Under the pieces are notes generated by a model that worked only from the letters and a program-made list of their open reading frames with translations, had not been told where the DNA came from and did not search any database. A stretch of DNA of 64,000 bases from CAXTKD01 sp964244885 (lineage in GTDB: Bacteria > Pseudomonadota > Alphaproteobacteria > Sphingomonadales > Sphingomonadaceae). This document shows, in pieces, positions 53,507-60,704 of this stretch. Where the stretch lies: assembly GCA_964244885.1 (NCBI GenBank), contig CAXTKD010000002.1, positions 307,605-371,604 of the forward strand, given 5' to 3'. The position numbers and the translations under genes are program-made. The first letter of the stretch is position 1; every line of letters starts with the position of its first letter.

Positions 53507-54130
53507 ATGCTGATGAAGCTGGGCATGACCGCCGCGCTGCTGGCGCTCTCCGCGCCCGCCTTCGCCGCCGATCTTTCGGTGACGATCCGAGACGCCGCGG
53601 GCGCGCCGGTCCACAACGCCGTCGTCATGGTGATGCCGGCGGCCGGAAGCCCGGCGGGCGCGAAGATCGGCGGGCCGTTCGCGATGGCGCAGCAGGGCAT
53701 CCAGTTCGACCCCTATGTGCTGGTCGTGCCGGTCGGCGCCGAGGTGACCTTTCCCAACAGGGACAAGGTTCGCCACCACGTCTACTCCTTCTCGCCCGTG
53801 AAGCGATTCGAACTCAAGCTCTACGGCAAGGAGGAGGCGCGGACGGTTCTGTTCGACAAGCCCGGCACCGTGGCGCTCGGCTGCAACATCCACGACCAGA
53901 TGAGCGGCTTCATCAAGGTGGTCGACACGCCGTTCGCTGTGAAGACCGGGATGGACGGCGTCGCGACGCTGCGCGGCCTGCCGGCGGGGCCCGCGACGAT
54001 GCGCGTCTGGCACCCGCAGCTGCGCGCGCCGGGCGGCGAGATCGAGAAGCGCATCGCCGTCGCCGCAAGCGGCGGCGCGCAGACCGTGTCGGTCGCCTTG
54101 CGTTCGACCGAGGACGCGATGCGGCACTGA
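53507..54130 (+). CDS. Periplasmic cupredoxin-like protein (methylamine utilization-type)
   Basis: A 207-residue exported protein (signal MLMKLGMTAALLALSAPAFA). It has a single cupredoxin-like domain: VPVGAEVTFPNRDKVRHHVYSFSP supplies His90/His91, and VALGCNIHDQMSGFIKVVDTPF supplies Cys126, His129 and Met132, the type I copper set. A carboxy-terminal carboxypeptidase-regulatory-like strand region follows. It is coupled to the GGDEF-EAL gene by TGATG overlap, so copper or redox status may be sensed. Confidence 0.82.
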   Translation: MLMKLGMTAALLALSAPAFAADLSVTIRDAAGAPVHNAVVMVMPAAGSPAGAKIGGPFAMAQQGIQFDPYVLVVPVGAEVTFPNRDKVRHHVYSFSPVKRFELKLYGKEEARTVLFDKPGTVALGCNIHDQMSGFIKVVDTPFAVKTGMDGVATLRGLPAGPATMRVWHPQLRAPGGEIEKRIAVAASGGAQTVSVALRSTEDAMRH

Positions 54131-56460
54131 TGTTCCGGTTCAAGCGCCTCCGCACACGCCTCGCGGTCCTCTACGCCGGACTGTTCGCCGCGGCGTTGAT
54201 CGCGGTCGCGGTCGCGGTGCAGTTCGTCATCGTCCGCAACGCCGAGTCGGCGATCCGCAGCGAGCTGACCGCCAGCGGCACGGTGTTCGACCGGATCTGG
54301 GCGCTGCGCTCCAGCCAGCTGCGCGATGCCGCCGGGCTGCTGGCGCACGACTTCGGCTTCCGCGCCGCGGTCGCGACGCGCGACGCCGCGACGATCGGCT
54401 CGGCGCTCGACAACCTCAAGCGGCGGCTCGGCATCCGCACCGCCTTCATCGTCGACATCGACGGCAACGTCACCGGCGTCAGCGACCCGACGGCGAAGGC
54501 CGAGGCGGCGTCGCTGTGGACCGCGCTCGACGCCGGCGCGACCGAGGGGGTCGTGCCGATCGGCGGCGTCTCCTACCAGGCGGTCGCGGCGCCGATCATG
54601 ATGCCGACGCTGGGCGGCTGGGTGGTGTTCGCCTCCGAGCTCGACCAGGGCGAGATGAAGCGGCTGGAAGCGCTTGCCGCCATCCCGCTGAAGGCGACCG
54701 TGCTGCGCCGCACCGCGCCGGGCGCCTGGTCCGGCCAGATGCCGCCGGCCGATGCCGGGACGATCAGCCGGTTCGTCGAGCGGGCCGGCGCGACGCGAGC
54801 GCCCGCCGAGCTCAGCACCAGCGCCGGCGACGCGATCGCGCTGGTCAAGCATTTGCCGAGCTTCGGCGGCGGGGCGCCGACGGTACTGCTGCTGCGCTAT
54901 CCGACCGCGCTGGCTCTCGCGCCCTACCGCCCGCTGCAGATCGCCATCCTGCTGACCGGCATCAGCGGGCTCGCGTTGCTGATCCTCGGCAGCTGGCGGC
55001 TCGCCGAAACGATCGTCCGGCCGATCTCGGCGCTCGACGAGGCGGCGGGGCAGCTGGAGCGCGGCGAGGAGGTGAAGGTCGCGGTCAAGACCGACGACGA
55101 GATCGGGCGGCTGTCGGGAAGCTTCAATCGCATGGCGGAGGGCATCGCCGACCGCGAGCGGCGGATTACCCACCTCGCCTTCCACGACGCGCTGACCGGG
55201 CTTCCCAACCGTGTGCTGTTCCGCGAGCAGCTAAGCGGCCTTCTCCGGCGCCGCGGCGCGCAGGTCGCGGTGCTGTCGCTCAACCTCGACAAGTTCGCGC
55301 TGGTCAACGACACGCTGGGCCACCAGGTCGGCGACGCCTTGCTGAAGGCGGTCGCCGAGCGGCTGCACGACCTGGCGGGCGAGGATCTGGTCGCCGGGTT
55401 CGGCGGCGACGAGTTCGCCGTGCTCGTCGAGATCGAGGATGACGACCGCGAGCGGCCCGAACGGCTGGCGGGGCAGCTGCTCAAGGCGCTCGACCAGCCG
55501 CTGCTCGCCGCCAAGGGACAGGACATCACCGTCGGCGCCAGCGTCGGCATCGCCATCGGCCCGAACGACGGCGAGGACGCCGACACGCTGATCAAGAACG
55601 CCGGGCTGGCGCTGACCCGCGCCAAGGCCGACGGGCGCGGCACGGTGCGCTTCTTCGAGACCGAGATGGACGCCCGCGCGCAGGCGCGCCGGACGATCGA
55701 GTTCGACCTCAGGCACGCGCTGGAGCGCAACGAGTTCGAGCTGCACTTCCAGCCGCTCTACGACATCGCCAGGAACCGCATCACCGGCTTTGAATCATTG
55801 ATCCGCTGGCGCCATCCGACGCGCGGCCTCGTCTCGCCGATCGAGTTCATTCCAGTCGCCGAGGAGACCGGGCTGATCGTCCCGATGGGCGAGTGGATCT
55901 TTCTCGAGGCGTGCCGGCAGGCGGTGCGGTGGCCCGACGGCATCCGTGTCGCGGTCAACGTCTCGCCGGTCCAGTTCGGCCACCCCGACCTCGAAGCGCA
56001 CGTCCTGAACGCGCTCGACGCAACGGGGCTCGACCCGCAGCGGATGGAAGTCGAGATCACCGAGTCGATCTTCCTCGACAGCAGCGAGGGGACGCTCGAC
56101 ATCCTGCACCGCTTGCGCGGCCTCGGCTGCCGGACCTCGCTCGACGATTTCGGCACGGGCTATTCGTCGCTCAGCTATCTGCTCAGCTACCCGTTCGACA
56201 AGATCAAGATCGACCAGTCGTTCGTCCGCAACCTGCTGACCGTCAAAGGCTCGGTCGCGATCGTCCGCGCGGTCGTCAGCCTCGCCGACGCGCTCGGGAT
56301 GGAGACGATCGCCGAAGGGGTCGAGGAGCAGGCGCAGTTCGACGAACTGAAGCGCCAGAACGTCGACCAGATCCAAGGCTATCTGATCAGCCGGCCGCTT
56401 CCCGCCGACCAGTTGCCCGCGCTGTTCAAGCGCGCGGCGGAGAACGCGCTGGTCGCCTGA
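54130..56460 (+). CDS. Membrane sensor with HAMP, GGDEF and EAL domains
   Basis: A 776-residue c-di-GMP enzyme: membrane helices near residues 15-35 and 270-290, a periplasmic sensor of about 230 residues, HAMP (residues 290-345), GGDEF (GFGGDEFAVL) and EAL. The GGDEF active site is complete but the RxxD inhibitory site is lost (AGED). The EAL triad Glu is in GFESLIRWRHP (ESL variant of EAL) and DDFGTGYSSLSYL is intact, so phosphodiesterase activity is possible. It is coupled to the cupredoxin gene. Confidence 0.9.
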   Translation: MFRFKRLRTRLAVLYAGLFAAALIAVAVAVQFVIVRNAESAIRSELTASGTVFDRIWALRSSQLRDAAGLLAHDFGFRAAVATRDAATIGSALDNLKRRLGIRTAFIVDIDGNVTGVSDPTAKAEAASLWTALDAGATEGVVPIGGVSYQAVAAPIMMPTLGGWVVFASELDQGEMKRLEALAAIPLKATVLRRTAPGAWSGQMPPADAGTISRFVERAGATRAPAELSTSAGDAIALVKHLPSFGGGAPTVLLLRYPTALALAPYRPLQIAILLTGISGLALLILGSWRLAETIVRPISALDEAAGQLERGEEVKVAVKTDDEIGRLSGSFNRMAEGIADRERRITHLAFHDALTGLPNRVLFREQLSGLLRRRGAQVAVLSLNLDKFALVNDTLGHQVGDALLKAVAERLHDLAGEDLVAGFGGDEFAVLVEIEDDDRERPERLAGQLLKALDQPLLAAKGQDITVGASVGIAIGPNDGEDADTLIKNAGLALTRAKADGRGTVRFFETEMDARAQARRTIEFDLRHALERNEFELHFQPLYDIARNRITGFESLIRWRHPTRGLVSPIEFIPVAEETGLIVPMGEWIFLEACRQAVRWPDGIRVAVNVSPVQFGHPDLEAHVLNALDATGLDPQRMEVEITESIFLDSSEGTLDILHRLRGLGCRTSLDDFGTGYSSLSYLLSYPFDKIKIDQSFVRNLLTVKGSVAIVRAVVSLADALGMETIAEGVEEQAQFDELKRQNVDQIQGYLISRPLPADQLPALFKRAAENALVA

Positions 56461-56484
56461 ACCACGCTGCTTTAGTCTGGCGGC

Positions 56485-57318
56485 GTGACGCCCGTTGACC
56501 CAGACGCGCCGAGAGGCGGCGACACCGTCTACCGCCACCGGCTCGCGACCCGGCTGTGGCATTGGGTGAACGCGGTCGCGGTGCTCGTCTTGCTGATGAG
56601 CGGGCTTATGATCTTCAACGCCCATCCGCGCCTCTACTGGGGCCAGTACGGCGCCAACCAGGATAGGCCGTGGCTGGAGATCGGCAGCACGGGCGACATG
56701 GGCTATCTGGCGATCGGCGGGCGGCATGTGCCATCGACCGGCGTGCTCGGCGTGTGGAAGGACGGCGGGGGCAAGCTTCATCGCAACGCCTTTCCCGGCT
56801 GGGCGACCATCCCCTCGACCTACGACCTCGCGGGCGCGCGGCTGTGGCATCTGGCGTTCGCCTGGCTGCTGGTGGTGCCGGGTGTGCTCTACTGGCTGTG
56901 GGGCTTCGCGCGGCGGCATGTGCAGCGCGATCTGGCGCCGAAGCCCGGCGAGCTGTCGCCGGGACATCTGTGGCGGAGCGTCAAGGACCACGCGCAGCTG
57001 AAGCACCCGACCGGGGCCGCGGCGCGCGACTATAATATCCTGCAAAAGCTCGCCTATCTCGGCGTGATCTTCGGGCTGCTGCCGCTCGCGGTGCTGACCG
57101 GGCTGACGATGTCGCCGGGGATGAACGCGGCGTGGCCGTGGCTGCTCGACCTGTTCGGCGGGCGGCAGTCGGCGCGCTCGATCCACTTCATCGCGGCGAT
57201 GCTGATCGCCGCCTTCATCGCGGTCCACCTGATCGAGGTGGTGCTCGCCGGGCCGGTCAACGAGGTGCGCTCGATGATCACGGGGCGCTACAGGCTGCCC
57301 AGGGACAAGGGCCAGTGA
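56485..57318 (+). CDS. Cytochrome b561-type membrane protein
   Basis: A 277-residue membrane protein with four to five helices and conserved haem-ligand histidines (YRHRLATRLWHWVNAVAV near residue 20, ARLWHLAFAWLLVV, ARSIHFIAAMLIAAFIAVHLIEVV). It resembles the cytochrome b subunit of Ni/Fe-hydrogenase and thiosulfate reductase type and would pass electrons to the oxidoreductase encoded next. The GTG start at 56485 is the first in frame. The stop overlaps the next GTG by four bases. Confidence 0.86.
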   Translation: MTPVDPDAPRGGDTVYRHRLATRLWHWVNAVAVLVLLMSGLMIFNAHPRLYWGQYGANQDRPWLEIGSTGDMGYLAIGGRHVPSTGVLGVWKDGGGKLHRNAFPGWATIPSTYDLAGARLWHLAFAWLLVVPGVLYWLWGFARRHVQRDLAPKPGELSPGHLWRSVKDHAQLKHPTGAAARDYNILQKLAYLGVIFGLLPLAVLTGLTMSPGMNAAWPWLLDLFGGRQSARSIHFIAAMLIAAFIAVHLIEVVLAGPVNEVRSMITGRYRLPRDKGQ

Positions 57319-58061
57319 TCACGCGGCGCGGCCTGATCGGATCGCTGGCGGCGACTCCGCTGCTTGGCGGCTGCGACAAGCTCAACCAGAGCCCCGGTTT
57401 CGTGAAGCTGCTCGGTTCGGCCGAGGGGTTGACGATGCGCGCGCAGCGGCTGGTCTCCGATCGTTCGGCGCTGGCGCGCGAGTTTTCGGCGGCGGAGATG
57501 TCGCCGGTGTTCCGGACCAACGGCACACGGCTGCCGACGACCGTTCTCTACGAAGGGCTGCTGGCGAGCAATTTCGCCGACTGGCGGCTGGTGGTCGACG
57601 GGCTGGTGGCGCGACCGCTGGCGCTGTCGCTTGCCGATTTGCGGGCGATGCCGGCGCGAACGCAGATCACCCGGCACGATTGCGTCGAGGGGTGGAGCGC
57701 GATCGGCAAGTGGACCGGGACGCCGCTCAAGCTGCTGCTCGACCGCGCCGGGATGAGCGGCCGGGCGCGCTACATCGTCTTCCACTGCGCCGATCAGCTG
57801 AGGGGCGGCGCTTATTACGAGAGCGTCGATCTGGTCGACGCGCTGCACCCGCAGACCATCCTCGCCTGGGGGATGAACGACGGAATGTTGAGCGTCGCCC
57901 ATGGCGCGCCGCTCCGGCTGCGGGTCGAGCGGCAGCTCGGCTACAAGCAGGCGAAATATGTGATGCGGGTCGAGGCGGTCGAAAGCCTCGCCGGGATCGG
58001 CCAGGGCAAGGGCGGCTATTGGGAAGACGTCGCCAATTACCAATGGTATGCCGGCATATGA
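57315..58061 (+). CDS. Molybdopterin-dependent oxidoreductase (sulfite oxidase-type)
   Basis: A 248-residue protein with a twin-arginine-like start (VITRRGLIGSLAATPLLGGC), where the Cys20 might also be a lipobox. The Moco-binding Cys123 lies in ITRHDCVEGWSAIGKWTG, and LRLRVERQLGYKQAKYVMRVEAV and the C-terminal GYWEDVANYQWYAGI are typical of this family (sulfite oxidase/MsrP group). It is co-translated with the cytochrome b561-type gene. The substrate is unknown. Confidence 0.88.
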   Translation: MITRRGLIGSLAATPLLGGCDKLNQSPGFVKLLGSAEGLTMRAQRLVSDRSALAREFSAAEMSPVFRTNGTRLPTTVLYEGLLASNFADWRLVVDGLVARPLALSLADLRAMPARTQITRHDCVEGWSAIGKWTGTPLKLLLDRAGMSGRARYIVFHCADQLRGGAYYESVDLVDALHPQTILAWGMNDGMLSVAHGAPLRLRVERQLGYKQAKYVMRVEAVESLAGIGQGKGGYWEDVANYQWYAGI

Positions 58062-58218
58062 AAACGGGCCGTCGCCGCTGAGGCGCCGGCCCGCTCGCGT
58101 TGGCGCGCCGACCCCCGTAGCGGCCTTCGCGCCCCCGAAACCGATGTGAGCGGCGGAACACGATACGCAACTGGCGTACCGCCGCTCGTTGGTCTTCCGA
58201 TCTGAACCGGGAGACGCA
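58061..58218 (-). ncRNA. Candidate small RNA, minus strand
   Basis: Between the Moco enzyme gene and dinB the minus strand carries a stem GAGCGGCGG/CCGCCGCTC (58148-58156 with 58179-58187) and a terminator stem CGGGCCG/CGGCCCG (58065-58071 with 58087-58093) followed by four U residues. A GGAAC-N17-GTT promoter-like element lies upstream. No protein is likely in this stretch. No known RNA family was recognised, so the call is structural. Confidence 0.35.
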
Positions 58219-58224
58219 GTTACT

Positions 58225-58249
58225 AACCCTTATCAGTGCCGAGGGTTCC
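58225..58249 (-). promoter_or_regulatory. Sigma-EcfG-like promoter for the candidate sRNA
   Basis: On the minus strand GGAAC (complement of 58245-58249) is followed after 17 bases by GTT (complement of 58225-58227), close to the general-stress sigma consensus of alphaproteobacteria (GGAAC-N16/17-GTT). It is about 10 bases before the presumed sRNA 5' end. The usual C before GTT is replaced by G, so confidence is low. Confidence 0.3.
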
Positions 58250-58287
58250 ATGTTCCCGCCCCGTTCCTTCTGTGCGATGATCGCGGG

Positions 58288-59337
58288 GTGAGCGAACAGG
58301 TCCGCAAGATCATCCATGTCGACATGGATGCCTTCTATGCCTCGGTCGAGCAGCGCGACGACCCCGCCTTGCGCGGGCGGCCGGTGGCGGTCGGCGGGTC
58401 GGAGCGGCGCGGGGTGGTCGCGGCGGCGAGCTACGAGGCGCGCAGGTTCGGCGTGCGTTCGGCGATGGCGTCGGTCACCGCCAGGCACAAATGCCCCGAG
58501 CTGGTGTTCGTCAAGGCGCGGTTCGAGGTCTACAAGGCGGTGTCGCGGCAAATCCGCGACATCTTTGCGATGTTTACCGACCGGATCGAGCCGTTGTCAC
58601 TGGACGAGGCCTATCTCGACGTCAGCGGCGCGGAGTCGGCGCGCGCCATCGCCGAGGACATACGCGCGCGCATCCGGGCCGAAACCGGGCTGACGGCGTC
58701 GGCGGGAGTCTCCTACAACAAGTTCCTCGCCAAGATCGCCTCCGACCAGCGCAAACCCGACGGACTTTGCGTGATCACGCCCGACAAGGGACCGGCGTTC
58801 GTCGAGGCGCTGAAGATCGAGCGCTTTCATGGAGTCGGCCCGGCGACCGCTGCGAAGATGCACCGGCTGGGAATTTTCAGCGGCGCCGACCTGAAGGCGT
58901 GGGAGCTGCCGCACCTTCGCGAGCAGTTCGGCAAGGCGGCGGACTATTACCACAACGCGGCGCGCGGCATCGACCACCGCGAGGTACGCGCCGACCGCGA
59001 GCGCAAGTCGATCGGCTCCGAGACCACCTTCGACGAGGACGTGACGACGATCGACGGACTGCTCGACCGGCTGCCCCGCCAGGTCGACAACGTCTGGCGG
59101 CATTGCGAGCGGCTGGAAAGCTTTGGACGCACCGCGACGGTCAAGGTGAAGTTCGGCGATTTCCAGCAGATTACCCGGAGCCGCAGCGGTGCGCCGATCC
59201 TCGACCGCGAGACGCTGGCGGCGGTCAGCGCCGACATCGTCCGGGGACTGGCGCCGCTTCGAACCGGGGTGCGGCTTATTGGAGTCACCATCTCCAATTT
59301 CGACGCCGAAGGGCCGCAAACCGCGCTTTTCCCGTGA
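58288..59337 (+). CDS. dinB: DNA polymerase IV
   Basis: A 349-residue Y-family translesion polymerase. It has the catalytic motif IIHVDMDAFYASVEQRDDP at the N-terminus, SLDEAYLDVSG (second metal site) near residue 105 and the finger/thumb segments YNKFLAKIASDQRKPDG and FHGVGPATAAKMHRLGIFSGADLK. No beta-clamp motif other than the C-terminal TALFP region. GTG at 58288 gives the family N-terminus; frame extends further upstream without homology. Confidence 0.95.
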   Translation: MSEQVRKIIHVDMDAFYASVEQRDDPALRGRPVAVGGSERRGVVAAASYEARRFGVRSAMASVTARHKCPELVFVKARFEVYKAVSRQIRDIFAMFTDRIEPLSLDEAYLDVSGAESARAIAEDIRARIRAETGLTASAGVSYNKFLAKIASDQRKPDGLCVITPDKGPAFVEALKIERFHGVGPATAAKMHRLGIFSGADLKAWELPHLREQFGKAADYYHNAARGIDHREVRADRERKSIGSETTFDEDVTTIDGLLDRLPRQVDNVWRHCERLESFGRTATVKVKFGDFQQITRSRSGAPILDRETLAAVSADIVRGLAPLRTGVRLIGVTISNFDAEGPQTALFP

Positions 59338-59501
59338 AAAGTATTAGGAGCGGAGCCGAAACGAGAGTCGACAGTCTTTACATGTTAAAATATGCTGATC
59401 AGCTAAGTGCTTGAAATGTCTTGTTTCGCATTTGTGGCATGTTTGTTGCACCTTTCCGTTCGCTGGGCAGTGTTGTGCCCGACCGAGAGAGAGGCCGACC
59501 C

Positions 59502-59978
59502 ATGAAGACCTTCAGCAAGATTCTCCTGGCGACCGCCGCGACGCTTTCGATCGCCGCGCCGTCGAACGCCGCCACGCAGAGCACGACTTTCCAGGTCACC
59601 GCCAACGTCGCCGGCACCTGCAGCATCACCGCCAACCCGATCGCCTTCGGCACCTATGCCGGCACGCAGGTCGACCAGAGCTCGACGCTCGCGGTCAACT
59701 GCACCACGGGGACGGGCTATTCGGTGACGCTCAACAACGGCGCGAACGCCACGGGCGCCCAGCGCCGGATGATCAACGGCGCGAGCTTCATCCCGTACCA
59801 GATCTACACCGACAACACCTACGCGACGATCTGGAACGGCGCCGTCACCGGCCCGACCGCCGGCGCTTCGGGCAACGGGACGAACCAGAGCTACTCGATG
59901 TACGGCCGCGCGCCGGCCGGCACGCCCGGGGCGTCTGGTAACTATCTCGACACCGTGACCGCCACGGTCACCTACTAA
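59502..59978 (+). CDS. Spore coat U domain fimbrial subunit
   Basis: A 158-residue secreted protein: signal peptide MKTFSKILLATAATLSIAAPSNA, then an SCPU domain (TFQVTANVAGTCSITANPIAFGTYAG...) with the paired cysteines CS and CT and the terminal aromatic strand TVTATVTY typical of the donor-strand type. It is the first of four genes with chaperone and usher, like the Csu pilus. The upstream 160 bases are AT-rich and hold the likely promoter. Confidence 0.9.
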   Translation: MKTFSKILLATAATLSIAAPSNAATQSTTFQVTANVAGTCSITANPIAFGTYAGTQVDQSSTLAVNCTTGTGYSVTLNNGANATGAQRRMINGASFIPYQIYTDNTYATIWNGAVTGPTAGASGNGTNQSYSMYGRAPAGTPGASGNYLDTVTATVTY

Positions 59979-59986
59979 GCCTCGCC

Positions 59987-60703
59987 ATGGTGCGGGCCGC
60001 TTCCGCTTATCTCGCGGCCCTCTTCCTAGCGATTGCCGGGCCGGCATGGGCGTCTACGCTGAGCGTCTCGCCCATCCGGCTCGTGCTGACTCCGGGCGCG
60101 CCGCTCGGCACCTTCACGGTCAACAATGAGGGCGGCTTGCCGGCGCGCGCGCAGCTGGTGATGAGCACCTGGCGCCAGGAAGACGGCAAGGACGTGCTGA
60201 CGCCGACCCGTGACGTGCTGGTCAACCCGACGATCTTCGAGGTGGGGGCGAATAGCCGCCAGCTCGTCCGCCTCGGCCTGCAGGTTCCGGCGGCGGCGGT
60301 CGAGCGCAGCTACCGGCTGGTGCTCGACGAGATTCCGACCGCCGCGCAAATCAAGGCCGGCACCATCGGCGTCCGGCTGCGGATCAGCGTTCCGCTGTTC
60401 GTGCCGGTCGAAGGCGCGGTCGCCGATCTCGGCTGGCGCGCCACTGTCAACGGACGCGATATTCGCTTCGACATCTCCAACAAGGGCGGGCGGCATGCGC
60501 AGATCCTCCGCCTCAAGATTTCTCGCGCCGGGGGCGCGACGCTGCTCGACACCGGCGCTTCAGTCTACATCCTGCCGGGCTCGACCGGCCAGCCAGCGGC
60601 ATTCAAGCTTTCGGCGCCCGTGGCGCCGGGCGAAATGCTGCGAATCGACGCCAAGACCGACAATGGCGATGTTCACGCCAGCGTGCGCGCCGACCGGTCA
60701 TAG
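59987..60703 (+). CDS. Periplasmic fimbrial chaperone
   Basis: A 238-residue PapD/CsuC-type chaperone: signal peptide (about residues 1-22), then TLSVSPIRLVLTPGAPLGTFTVNNEGGLPARAQLVMSTWRQ, the first beta-domain with the conserved Arg and the NPTIFEVGANSRQLVRLGL G1 strand, and a second domain. It caps fimbrial subunits until they reach the usher. It starts eight bases after the first subunit gene and ends one base before the usher start. Confidence 0.92.
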   Translation: MVRAASAYLAALFLAIAGPAWASTLSVSPIRLVLTPGAPLGTFTVNNEGGLPARAQLVMSTWRQEDGKDVLTPTRDVLVNPTIFEVGANSRQLVRLGLQVPAAAVERSYRLVLDEIPTAAQIKAGTIGVRLRISVPLFVPVEGAVADLGWRATVNGRDIRFDISNKGGRHAQILRLKISRAGGATLLDTGASVYILPGSTGQPAAFKLSAPVAPGEMLRIDAKTDNGDVHASVRADRS

Positions 60704-60704
60704 C

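Noticed and set aside
57727..58551. Minus-strand open frame with a Met at 58250 over the dinB upstream gap
   Set aside because: No ribosome binding site, Arg-rich composition and no domain; the stretch fits an RNA or intergenic sequence better.
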